Assembly: GCA_025464915.1 (NCBI GenBank)
Contig: JAODNF010000342.1
Location: forward strand, 1 to 7,201
Direction of reading: 5' to 3'
DNA from: Frankiales bacterium
GTDB taxonomy: Bacteria; Actinomycetota; Actinomycetes; Mycobacteriales; SCTD01
DNA length: 7,201 nt
Positions 1-6,129 of the stretch are shown here, piece after piece. Below the pieces are notes generated by a model that saw nothing but the letters and a program-made list of their open reading frames with translations, was not told where the DNA came from and did not search any database. Every line of letters starts with the position of its first letter. Position 1 is the stretch's first letter. A program made the position numbers and the translations under genes.

Positions 1-937
1 CGACCGCTACCTGGACACCAGCAAGGCCAAGGTCGCGGGCATCACGCGCAAGAACGTGACGACCAAGAGCCTCGACGCCACGATCAACCTCAACAACCCG
101 GCGGTCGAAGCCAAGCCCGGCGCCGCCCCCAACGGCGCCGACTACGTGACGCTCTACAACGGTCCGCGGGCGGGCAAGGCTCTGCAGTCGCTGTCGTTCA
201 GTGGGGCCAAGACGCTCGCCCCGCAGCCGCTGCTGTGGACGTCGACGAGCGCGACCCCCGACCCGCTGGCGACAGCCCCCGTCCTCTGGTCAGGCAACCG
301 GTCGAACCTCGACGCTGCAGCCGTCACGTCGGTCGCGGTCCCCGTGACCGATCCGACGCTCACCTTCAACGAGCAGCACCTCGCCGAGGAGGGGTACGAC
401 TACGCGTACACGATCGTCTCCACCGATGGTGGCGCGACCTACACACCGCTCGCGAACAGCAACACCGCCGACGGTCCGTTGGGGCCGGCCCTGAACGGTG
501 ACAGCGCCGGCTTCGCGACGCAGACCTTCGACCTGACGCCGTACGCCGGGAAGACCGTGCTCCTCGGCTTCCGGTACGTCAGCGACGGCGGGACGAACGA
601 CGGCGGCTGGTACGTCGACGACGTCAAGGTCGGAAGCACCGTGGTCAGCGACGGCAGCTCGCTCGCCCCGTTCCAGTCGCCCACGCAGGTCAAGGCCACG
701 ACGGTCCACAACTGGTTCATCCGGCTCGTCGGCCTCGACGCCCACCACAACCAGGCGCGCTTCGCCCGGTACAGCGGGAAGTTCGACGTCGCCCTGAAGG
801 CCGCCGACCTGCGCGGGTTCGCCGCCTACCCGCTCGTGGTCGCGATCGTCAGCTACGACGAGCCGACCGAGCAGGTCCAGCAGTACGCGCCGTACGTGCT
901 GAAGCTCAACGGCGCCACCCTGGCGGGCGGCTCCTAA
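1..937 (+). CDS. Secreted immune inhibitor A-like (probable M6 peptidase) protein, 3' end
   Basis: The frame is open from base 2 to the TAA at 935-937, giving about 311 residues. The start lies upstream of the window, so an internal GTG near base 56 should not be taken as the start. The visible part is a C-terminal, non-catalytic region. A beta-rich MAM/immune-inhibitor-A-like domain ends in the signature QTFDLTPYAGKTVLLGFRY (about 523-579) followed by GGWYVDDVKV (602-631), typical of the domain following the zinc-protease core of secreted M6 peptidases. A further C-terminal beta-rich stretch (about 660-934) has no motif I recognise. There is no transmembrane anchor or LPXTG signal at the C-terminus, so the product is probably released. 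The HExxH catalytic motif is not in the window, so the protease assignment rests on domain similarity. The same beta domain also occurs next to other secreted proteases. The gene converges on the 992-1855 gene across a hairpin. Confidence 0.72.
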   Translation, partial: DRYLDTSKAKVAGITRKNVTTKSLDATINLNNPAVEAKPGAAPNGADYVTLYNGPRAGKALQSLSFSGAKTLAPQPLLWTSTSATPDPLATAPVLWSGNRSNLDAAAVTSVAVPVTDPTLTFNEQHLAEEGYDYAYTIVSTDGGATYTPLANSNTADGPLGPALNGDSAGFATQTFDLTPYAGKTVLLGFRYVSDGGTNDGGWYVDDVKVGSTVVSDGSSLAPFQSPTQVKATTVHNWFIRLVGLDAHHNQARFARYSGKFDVALKAADLRGFAAYPLVVAIVSYDEPTEQVQQYAPYVLKLNGATLAGGS

Positions 938-946
938 GCACCTCGA

Positions 947-983
947 CCACGGGCCCGGCTCCCTCGCGGGGGCCGGGCCGTGG
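947..983. terminator. Strong G/C hairpin between convergent genes, likely bidirectional terminator
   Basis: Bases 947-963 pair with 968-983 around the loop TCGC (964-967). The stem is 16 bp, with one bulged G (951) and one T-G wobble (960/971). It starts 10 bases after the stop codon at 937 and ends 9 bases before the convergent stop at 992, so it could end transcription from both sides. There is no T-run on either side, as is common for hairpins in very high-GC actinobacteria, so the terminator role is inferred from position and stability. Confidence 0.65.
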
Positions 984-991
984 CGTGCCGG

Positions 992-1855
992 TCAGAGCGC
1001 TCGCTGCACGCGTTCGAGCAGGCGCTGCACCTCGAGGCCGCGGTGGACGTCGATCGGCTGGCTGATCGTGCCGCGGACCGCCTGCACGAACTCCTGGCCG
1101 AAGATCGCGCGTGACGCCAGCGCCGCCTCCTGGTCCTTGGGCGGCAGGACCGCGCGCCCCGCGGCGGTGACGACCTCGATGGCGAGCGGACCGGTCGCGT
1201 CGGGCGTGACCGCCGACAGCGTCACGTCGCTGACGACTCCGGACTCGTGCGCCAGCCGGGCACTGAGCACGCCGAGGTGCTCGCTCGCGACGACCTCGGC
1301 GACCGCTCCAGCGAGAGCGAGCACGAGGTCGAACGCGTGCGGACCGAGGTCCAGCAGCCCGTGCGGCTCGGCAACCCGCCACGGGGTCGCGTAGACGGAC
1401 CCCTCGAGGACGGCGCTCGTGATGAACCTGCAGCACACGTTCGCGATGTCGGCGGACGCCATCTCGTCGAGGAACGCCCGCGTCGTCGGGACGAAGCGGT
1501 TGGTCAGCGCGACCTGGCTGACGACGCCGGCCTCGGCGACGGCCTCGGCAAGCGCCTCCGCAGCGGCGACGTCCCGGGCGATCGGCTTGTCGAGCAGCAG
1601 GTGCTTGCCGGCCCTCGCGGCGACCGGGGCCATCGAGGACTGGATGTCCGGCGGCACGGCGAAGGCCACGGCGTCGCAGGAGGCGAGCAGCTCGTCGTAC
1701 GACCCGAAGGTGCCCCAGCCGAGCTCCGCGGCCGCCTCCGGACGGCGGGCCCAGACGCCCGCGAGCTCGAGCCCCTCGGTCTCCAGGACCAGAGGTCCGG
1801 TGAACATGCGGGCCCACGGCCCCGCCCCGACGAGTCCGACCTTCATGACCCGCAC
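992..1855 (-). CDS. Gfo/Idh/MocA-family NAD(P)-dependent oxidoreductase
   Basis: This encodes 287 residues from a GTG at 1855. An in-frame ATG at 1846 (MKVGLVGAG) would give 284 residues and fits the usual N-terminus of the family. The GTG is preferred only because AAGGGGAA (1865-1872) sits about 9 bases upstream of it, and either start is possible. The N-terminal Rossmann fold shows GLVGAGPWA (residues 7-15). DKPIA (89-93) corresponds to the family's EKP motif with the conserved lysine (K90). LLDLGPHAFD (167-176) supplies the conserved Asp169 and His173 of the active-site region. The length is somewhat short for the family (commonly 320-380), mainly in the C-terminal sheet domain. It is probably a cytoplasmic sugar or polyol dehydrogenase, but no substrate can be inferred. 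A repeat-filled 110-base gap separates it from the upstream iron operon, so it may have its own promoter. It does not look functionally tied to the metal genes. Confidence 0.85.
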   Translation of the reverse strand: MRVMKVGLVGAGPWARMFTGPLVLETEGLELAGVWARRPEAAAELGWGTFGSYDELLASCDAVAFAVPPDIQSSMAPVAARAGKHLLLDKPIARDVAAAEALAEAVAEAGVVSQVALTNRFVPTTRAFLDEMASADIANVCCRFITSAVLEGSVYATPWRVAEPHGLLDLGPHAFDLVLALAGAVAEVVASEHLGVLSARLAHESGVVSDVTLSAVTPDATGPLAIEVVTAAGRAVLPPKDQEAALASRAIFGQEFVQAVRGTISQPIDVHRGLEVQRLLERVQRAL

Positions 1856-1873
1856 ACTGCCACGTTCCCCTTG

Positions 1874-1959
1874 GCGGGAACCTCATGGATCAGGCCCCAG
1901 CTGCGGGCAACCTCATGGATCACGCGCTCGCGGGCTTCCTCATCAATGAGGTTTCCCGC
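1874..1959. repeat. Three degenerate GCGGG-n-CCTCAT repeats upstream of the oxidoreductase
   Basis: On the + strand unit 1 is GCGGGAACCTCATGGATCA (1874-1892) and unit 2 is GCGGGCAACCTCATGGATCA (1903-1922). Unit 3 begins GCGGGCTTCCTCATCAATGA (1930-1949) and continues into its own inverted copy. Units start 29 and 27 bases apart, so the recurring faces are roughly 2.6-2.8 helical turns apart. Units 1 and 2 share a run of 14 identical bases (AACCTCATGGATCA), which is unlikely by chance in so short a gap. The reverse complement of unit 3 (GCGGGAAACCTCATTGATGA) matches the same consensus, so the array holds both direct and inverted copies. It may be a multi-site operator for the 992-1855 gene, or a short dispersed extragenic repeat. 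The sequence alone does not decide. Confidence 0.7.
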
Positions 1960-1960
1960 G
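1929..1960. terminator. Palindromic hairpin after the four-gene iron operon
   Basis: CGCGGG (1929-1934) pairs with CCCGCG (1955-1960), and CCTCAT (1938-1943) pairs with ATGAGG (1946-1951). A 3x3 internal mismatch (CTT against TTT) separates the two stems. The hairpin lies 5 bases beyond the stop codon of the last operon gene (1966), the expected place for a terminator or 3'-end stabiliser. It has no T-run, and it is also the third unit of the repeat array, so it could instead be a protein-binding palindrome. Confidence 0.4.
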
Positions 1961-1965
1961 GAGGG

Positions 1966-2382
1966 TCAGCCGGTGAAGGCCTTGTCGATGGCGGCGGCGA
2001 GGGCCTCGGCTGCGGCGCCGTAGGCCTTGGTCCCCGGGTCGGTGCGGGAGCGCAGCGCGGCGAGCTGGTCGAGCAGGGCCGACCGCGTGGTCGTGGAGAT
2101 CCACGGGGCCTTCGAGAACTCGCTGCGCAGCTCGGAGTCGGTGCGCGTGAGGACCAGGTCTGTGCCGCCTCCCCCGGTGCCGGCCGAGTCGTGGATCGCG
2201 ATGACCCGCAGTCCGGCGGAGGTGTCCTGGGCGTCGGCGCGGACCTGCTTGACGCGGTCGTCGACGGACTGCGCGGTCAGGCGGCCGGCGAGGCCCCCGA
2301 CGACCAGACCGGCGACGAGCGCCAGGACCGCGGCGACGAGGACACGACGACGGCGACGGGCTTCGGGGATGTAGAGCGCCAC
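1966..2382 (-). CDS. Small single-pass membrane protein, last gene of the iron operon
   Basis: This encodes 138 residues of no family I recognise. The start GTG (2382-2380) follows the TGA of the upstream gene (2386-2384) after a single base, and GGAAGGGAG lies just upstream inside that gene, so translation is probably coupled. A short basic cytoplasmic N-terminus (RRRRR at 9-13) precedes one hydrophobic helix (about 14-33). The positive-inside rule then puts the remaining roughly 105 residues outside the membrane. That outer part is hydrophilic, partly glycine-rich (around residues 68-74), and ends in an alanine-rich, probably helical segment. It has no cysteine, lipobox or metal motif. It could be an accessory or anchoring subunit for the permease or for the HyuA-like protein, judged from operon position only. 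Confidence 0.72.
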   Translation of the reverse strand: MALYIPEARRRRRVLVAAVLALVAGLVVGGLAGRLTAQSVDDRVKQVRADAQDTSAGLRVIAIHDSAGTGGGGTDLVLTRTDSELRSEFSKAPWISTTTRSALLDQLAALRSRTDPGTKAYGAAAEALAAAIDKAFTG

Positions 2383-2383
2383 G

Positions 2384-4375
2384 TCACTCCCTTCCGAGAA
2401 CGAGCAGGCCGTCGGGGGGGACGTCCGACAGGGTGGAGACGTCGAGCTGGACAGCCCGCGGGCCGGCCATCAGCCAGGCGTCCGGCGGGGAGGTCATGGG
2501 GCCGATGCGGCGGCTGCGCCGGGCGATGGCGGACTCGAGGTCGGAGGACACGACCTCGCCGGTCACGTCGAGGACCAGGTCGCCGTACCGGTCCCACACC
2601 GCCACCCGGTCGGGGACCTCGGCGAACCAGAAGTCGCCCCGCAGGACGGGCTCGCCGTAGCCGCGCTCGGCGAAGGCGATGTCCGCGGCCGACACGGCAG
2701 CGCGCCCGGGGACGGCACCGGTCTCGAGGGCGACGGCACCGGTGACCGTGACGCGGACACCCCCGCGGTCGGTCAGCTGCTCGACGCGCACGTCGAGGTC
2801 GGCGGGCGAGGCGCCGGCAGCGACGGCCTCGGCCTCGACCTCGGCGATGAGCGCGTCGAGGTCGTCGGCGCTCGGGCGCTCGGCCTCGGCGCGGATGAGC
2901 GACAGGGCGTCACCGACGGCGCTGATCACCTCGGCGTGCGGCGGGATGACCAGCTCGAGGCCCATGGCCCGGGCCAGCACCCGGCCGAGAGCTCCGGCGC
3001 CACCGCCGACGGCGACGAGGACGGGGCGCTCGAGCCGCTGGCTCTTGATGACGGAGGTGACGAGGTCGCCGAGGGTCTGCGCGCAGGCCTGCAGCATCCG
3101 GCGCGCGACCTCCTCCGCCGAGATCCGCATCGTCGCCGCCACCACCGAGAAGCCCGCGAGCGCTGCGTCGGCGGCGCCCTTGGCGTAGTCGCCGTCCGGT
3201 ACGAGGCCGAGGGCGTTCGCGGCGCAGGTCGTGGTCAGCGCGGCCTTGCGACCATCGGCGAGGTGCAGCACGACGTAGTCGGCGGGGTCACCCGCACGCG
3301 GCGCCTCGAGGCCGAGCGTCGCGCCCGCGAGGTCCTCCGGGCGAAGGAAGCAGGTGTAGACGCAGCCGGCGATGTGGGCGCTGCGCGGCCCGACGCCGTA
3401 GACCTGGTGGCGCCGCACCCGCAGCATCGAGCCGCCGGCGACGCCGAGGACGCGGACGTCGACGGAGCGGACGGCGGTGGAGTGGCTGGCGACCTGGACG
3501 TACGACAGGCCCGGCCGTCCCCGTCGGACCGCGGCGACGTTGCTGGACGTGCCGCCGACCTCCAGCACGACGGCGTCCTGGAGCTTGGCCGTGCGGAGCA
3601 CACCGGCGACCGAGGCGGCGGGGCCGGAATAGAGGGTCCGCGCCGGGGCGGCGCGGAAGCCGGCGAGGTCGGTCGCGCCACCGTCGCCGCGCATCACCAT
3701 CACGGGACCGCTGATGCCGGCGGCCGTGACGCCGGAGGCGACGACCTCGGCCGTCCGCATCGCGATGGGCAGGATGCTCGCGTTGAGGGCAGCGGAGACG
3801 CTGCGCAGCTCCAGGCCGTACAGGCCGGTCAGCTCCGCGCCCGTGGAGACGGGCAGCCCGCGGGCGACCGCCGCGTCACGGATCAGCGCCTCGTTGCTGG
3901 AGTCGTCCGGCGCGAACGCCTCCGCGACCGAGACCGCCTCGGCGCCCGCGAGGACCAGCCGGTCGACGGCCGCCGCCGCGTCCTCGGCGGTCAGCCCGTG
4001 GGTGACGTCGAGGAACTCGGTCACGGTCGGAAGCGCCCGGCCGGCCGTCACCTCGATCTTGGTGTCGACGGTGCGCTGGCGGGACTTGCGCAGGTCGGGC
4101 GAGCTGCCCATGCCGACCATGCCGACAGTGGCGACATCGCCCTCGAGCAGGGCGTTCACGGCTTGGGTCGTCGAGTGGGTGACCATCTCGACCGAGTCCG
4201 CGCCGAGCTGCTGCGCCAGCGCCGTGACGACCCGCACGACACCCGCGGCCACCCCGTCGGAGGCGTCGTGGGTCGTGGCCACGATCTGCTCGGCGACGAC
4301 GCGCCCGGCCGTGACGTCGTAGGCGACCGCCTTGGTGAACGTGCCTCCGACGTCGACACCGACCCGGACGGTCAC
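2384..4375 (-). CDS. HyuA-like hydantoinase/oxoprolinase-family protein in an iron-permease operon
   Basis: This encodes 663 residues. The GTG start at 4375-4373 overlaps the permease stop (GTGA, 4372-4375), and the protein then begins at once with the family N-terminus. The frame stays open for 131 further codons upstream, but that part is out-of-frame permease sequence. HyuA_N and the ASKHA hydantoinase A domain are shown by VGVDVGGTFTK (5-15), HSTTQAVNALLEGD (67-80), MRGDGGATD (228-236), TLYSGPAASVAG (247-258), VLEVGGTSSNVA (270-281), a GVAGGSML loop (311-318), GPRSAHIAG (329-337) and a C-terminal glycine-rich VGGGAGALG. Relatives are the ATP-using subunits of 5-oxoprolinase, N-methylhydantoinase and acetone carboxylase, which normally act with a HyuB-type subunit, and none is present here. 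Family Asp positions read Lys15, Glu272 and Asn279. CVYTC (338-342) is a possible thiol or metal site. It is probably cytoplasmic. The family call is firm and the function is unknown. Confidence 0.85.
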   Translation of the reverse strand: MTVRVGVDVGGTFTKAVAYDVTAGRVVAEQIVATTHDASDGVAAGVVRVVTALAQQLGADSVEMVTHSTTQAVNALLEGDVATVGMVGMGSSPDLRKSRQRTVDTKIEVTAGRALPTVTEFLDVTHGLTAEDAAAAVDRLVLAGAEAVSVAEAFAPDDSSNEALIRDAAVARGLPVSTGAELTGLYGLELRSVSAALNASILPIAMRTAEVVASGVTAAGISGPVMVMRGDGGATDLAGFRAAPARTLYSGPAASVAGVLRTAKLQDAVVLEVGGTSSNVAAVRRGRPGLSYVQVASHSTAVRSVDVRVLGVAGGSMLRVRRHQVYGVGPRSAHIAGCVYTCFLRPEDLAGATLGLEAPRAGDPADYVVLHLADGRKAALTTTCAANALGLVPDGDYAKGAADAALAGFSVVAATMRISAEEVARRMLQACAQTLGDLVTSVIKSQRLERPVLVAVGGGAGALGRVLARAMGLELVIPPHAEVISAVGDALSLIRAEAERPSADDLDALIAEVEAEAVAAGASPADLDVRVEQLTDRGGVRVTVTGAVALETGAVPGRAAVSAADIAFAERGYGEPVLRGDFWFAEVPDRVAVWDRYGDLVLDVTGEVVSSDLESAIARRSRRIGPMTSPPDAWLMAGPRAVQLDVSTLSDVPPDGLLVLGRE

Positions 4376-5634
4376 GCGCCGGCGGCGACCGTCGGACGCG
4401 CGGCGTTCGTCACGACGGTGCGGCGGTCCAGCCGGGGGCGCAGGAGGAACATGTAGACGGCTCCGGCGACGTAGACCGCGATGAGCGCCGCCTGCGCGAC
4501 GAGCGTCTCGCGGCTCGGCCAGTAACCCAGCGACTGGCGCACGAAGATCGGCGGCTCGGGCCAGCTGCCCCAGCGGTGCAGGCCGATGACGTCGGCCTCC
4601 TGCAGCGAGCGGATGGCGTTGCCGAGGAAGGCCACGGAGGTCGACATGAGCAGGACGACGGCGGTCATGAGGAACTGCTTGATGGGCAGCTTGCGGCCGA
4701 GCTTGAACACGCCCCAGGCGACGAAGGACAGCACGACCAGGCCGAGCGCGAGCCCGACCAGGACCCATCGGCCCAGGCCTGGCCCGAAGGACACGAGCGC
4801 CTGGTAGAACAGCGCGGTCTCGAAGCCCTCGCGGTAGACCGCGGTGAAGCCGATGAGCAGCAGCGCCGAGGTCGAGCCGACGCTGACCGCCGACCAGACC
4901 CGGGCCTTGAGGAACTCCAGCCAGCGCTTCTGGTCCATCCGGGCGATCAGCCAGAAGGACACCCAGAACAGCACCGCGACGGCGAGCAGCGCGGTGACCG
5001 CTTCGAGCACCTCACGGCCGAAGGGGATGAGCGACAGCACGCCCTGCAGCAGGAAGTAGGTCGCTGCCGACGCGCCCGCCCCGCCGAGCATGCCGAGCAG
5101 GATCGGGCGGCGCAGGTGCGAGGACTTCGTGGACTCGAGGTAGCCGAGCAGGACCGTGATGAGAAGGACCGCCTCGAGGCCCTCGCGGAAGATGATCACG
5201 AACGACTGCCCCGCGACCACGGCCGGCGCGGACAGGCCCTGGTCGGTGAGGGTGCGCTCGGCATCGTCCATCAGCCGGCGCAGCTCGACGACCTGGTCGC
5301 GGATCTGGCTGGTCGGTGCGTGCGTGCGAATGAGGCCGCGGATCGTGGCGAACTTCGTCTCGGCGTCCGAGGTCAGGCCGGCGTTGGCGACGCGCAGCGG
5401 GATCTCGACGAGCTCGAAGTGGCTGAGGTAGCCGGCCTTCGCCTCGGCGTAGGCCTGCTCGGAGCGGCCGTCCTTGATGAGCGCCAGGGTGCGGTCGATG
5501 GACGTGCGGACCGTCTCGAGCTGCTGCACGGCCTGCGCCCGGCTCTCCCCCGCGGAGGCGGTGCCGGGGTTGAGCAGCATCAGTCCCAGGGCGCCCAGCA
5601 GGGCCACCAGCGCGAGCTTCAGAGCGCGGATCAC
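4372..5634 (-). CDS. FTR1-family high-affinity iron permease with extracytoplasmic N-terminal domain
   Basis: This encodes 420 residues. The GTG at 5634-5632 overlaps the lipoprotein stop (GTGA), and the open frame farther upstream is a shadow of the lipoprotein gene. A signal peptide (1-28, ending TASA) leads to a helical extracytoplasmic domain (about 29-135) containing SHFELVEIPLR (71-81), a Glu-rich motif like those of other bacterial FTR1 proteins. The membrane domain carries the two diagnostic REGxE motifs, REGLE (150-154) and REGFE (268-272), in helices that bind Fe(III) in the Ftr1/EfeU family. Hydrophobic segments near 139-166, 178-203, 210-231, 248-278, 290-310, 319-340 and 379-401 give the usual seven helices, with a short cytoplasmic tail. 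It probably imports iron across the cytoplasmic membrane. EfeO and EfeB are absent from the window, so the oxidase partner, if any, lies elsewhere. Lead uptake proteins (PbrT) share this fold, so the metal is inferred. Confidence 0.9.
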   Translation of the reverse strand: MIRALKLALVALLGALGLMLLNPGTASAGESRAQAVQQLETVRTSIDRTLALIKDGRSEQAYAEAKAGYLSHFELVEIPLRVANAGLTSDAETKFATIRGLIRTHAPTSQIRDQVVELRRLMDDAERTLTDQGLSAPAVVAGQSFVIIFREGLEAVLLITVLLGYLESTKSSHLRRPILLGMLGGAGASAATYFLLQGVLSLIPFGREVLEAVTALLAVAVLFWVSFWLIARMDQKRWLEFLKARVWSAVSVGSTSALLLIGFTAVYREGFETALFYQALVSFGPGLGRWVLVGLALGLVVLSFVAWGVFKLGRKLPIKQFLMTAVVLLMSTSVAFLGNAIRSLQEADVIGLHRWGSWPEPPIFVRQSLGYWPSRETLVAQAALIAVYVAGAVYMFLLRPRLDRRTVVTNAARPTVAAGA

Positions 5635-6053
5635 GACGGGTACTTCGCTGTGTAGGCCGTCACGGACTTCTCGATGGCCGCCACCGCTGATGTGGCCTTC
5701 GTCGCGTCGCCCGTCTTGGCGGCGTCCTCGAGCAGCGCGAACGCGTCCTCGAACGCGAGGTAGGTGTCGGCGTCGTGGCCCTTGACGGTGCCCTCGATGG
5801 TCGACCAGATCGGCTCGATGCCCCCGTCGGCCTTGGTCGCCGCCGCCGAGTCGGCGATCTGCGCCTTCACCTGCGTGGCGATCACGGCGATCTGCTGCAG
5901 GCCCGCGGTGACTGCCTGCGGCGAGGTCGTGACCGCTTCCGGCGCGGGGGTGGTGCTCGGGGCACTGACGGTCGAGGAGTCGGAGCTGCAGCCGGCGAGC
6001 AGGACAGGGGCAGTGAGCAGGGCCGCGACGGCGGCAACGCGAGGGATACGCAC
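5631..6053 (-). CDS. Small lipoprotein, probable iron-binding partner of the FTR1 permease
   Basis: This encodes 140 residues from a GTG at 6053, the first gene of the leftward operon. A signal peptide ends in a lipobox LAGC (19-22), so Cys22 is lipidated and the protein is tethered to the outer face of the membrane. A Ser/Thr/Pro/Ala-rich linker (about 23-48) leads to a small helical domain with IEPIWSTIEGTVKGHD (79-94) and YLAFEDAFALLED (98-110). The spaced acidic residues (Glu80, Glu87, Asp94, Glu102, Asp103, Glu109) are consistent with metal binding but not proof of it. I recall similar short domains encoded beside FTR1 permeases, but I cannot confirm a named family. It overlaps the permease gene by four bases, which strongly suggests they act together, the lipoprotein presenting iron to the permease. 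No good Shine-Dalgarno precedes the GTG, and the promoter arrangement suggests a leaderless transcript. Confidence 0.82.
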   Translation of the reverse strand: MRIPRVAAVAALLTAPVLLAGCSSDSSTVSAPSTTPAPEAVTTSPQAVTAGLQQIAVIATQVKAQIADSAAATKADGGIEPIWSTIEGTVKGHDADTYLAFEDAFALLEDAAKTGDATKATSAVAAIEKSVTAYTAKYPS

Positions 6054-6059
6054 GACCCC

Positions 6060-6088
6060 AACCTAAGGGCAACCTAACCTGCGTTCAA
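6060..6088 (-). promoter_or_regulatory. Predicted promoter of the iron operon, possibly leaderless
   Basis: Read leftwards, TTGAAC (6088-6083, 4/6 match to TTGACA) is followed by 17 bases and then TAGGTT (6065-6060), which fits the actinobacterial TANNNT -10 pattern. Six bases separate that -10 from the GTG at 6053, so transcription would begin at or next to the start codon. This agrees with the weak ribosome-binding site. The hexamers are imperfect; the spacing is the best support. Confidence 0.5.
6064..6082. promoter_or_regulatory. DtxR/IdeR-like iron box
   Basis: TAAGGGCAACCTAACCTGC matches the IdeR/DtxR consensus TWAGGTWAGSCTWACCTWA at 14 of 19 positions. The conserved half CTAACCT is present as CCTAACCT. 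The site fills the spacer of the predicted iron-operon promoter and touches its -10, the expected place for an Fe(II)-dependent repressor. Two direct CAACCTAA copies (6059-6066 and 6070-6077, 11 bases apart) overlap it, so a second weaker dimer could bind. The match was counted by eye, without a scored matrix. Confidence 0.55.
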
Positions 6089-6103
6089 GTCGACGTAGCG
6101 TTG

Positions 6104-6120
6104 ATACCCCCTGGGGGTAT
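6104..6120. promoter_or_regulatory. CsoR-type operator palindrome
   Basis: ATACCCCCTGGGGGTAT is a perfect 8+1+8 palindrome 9 bases before the csoR start. It has the form of operators recognised by CsoR-family repressors, a G-run/C-run core flanked by TA/AT. It overlaps a TATGCT (6118-6123) that could be the csoR -10, so repressor binding would block the promoter. It is most simply read as autoregulation of csoR and its permease gene. Confidence 0.82.
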
Positions 6121-6123
6121 GCT
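6118..6123 (+). promoter_or_regulatory. Candidate csoR -10 element (leaderless start)
   Basis: TATGCT fits TANNNT and lies six bases before the ATG at 6130, the same geometry as the divergent operon's -10 and GTG. No convincing -35 is present at 16-18 bases upstream. Only a weak G-rich stretch precedes the ATG, so a leaderless mRNA is plausible but not shown. Confidence 0.35.
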
Positions 6124-6129
6124 GGCGGC

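Noticed and set aside
906..1886. 326-codon - strand frame overlapping the oxidoreductase in another frame
   Set aside because: Arg/Gly/Pro-rich composition and no fold signature, while the other frame has the full set of Gfo/Idh/MocA motifs.
1874..1959. CRISPR-like repeats
   Set aside because: Only three diverged units with gaps of about 7-10 bases and one inverted copy. Spacers are too short and no cas gene is present.
1885..2745. 286-codon + strand frame across the repeat region and the small membrane protein gene
   Set aside because: Its second half is almost purely Arg/Gly/Pro, it crosses the hairpin and is antisense to two coupled genes.
2936..4456. 506-codon open frame on the + strand opposite the HyuA-like gene
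   Set aside because: It is Arg/Gly/Asp/Ala-rich low-complexity sequence with no motif, fully antisense to a gene with clear family motifs. It is a typical high-GC shadow frame.
4376..4768. 131-codon N-terminal extension of the HyuA-like protein
   Set aside because: It lies inside the permease coding region out of frame and is Arg/Pro-rich, and the family N-terminus begins right after the GTG at 4375.
4576..5655. 359-codon open frame on the + strand opposite the FTR1 gene
   Set aside because: The translation is rich in Glu, Arg, Gln and Asp with no recognisable domain and lies wholly antisense to the permease, so it is a shadow.
5635..6072. N-terminal extension of the FTR1 protein through the lipoprotein gene
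   Set aside because: It is out of frame with the lipoprotein and low complexity. The signal peptide begins at the GTG at 5634.
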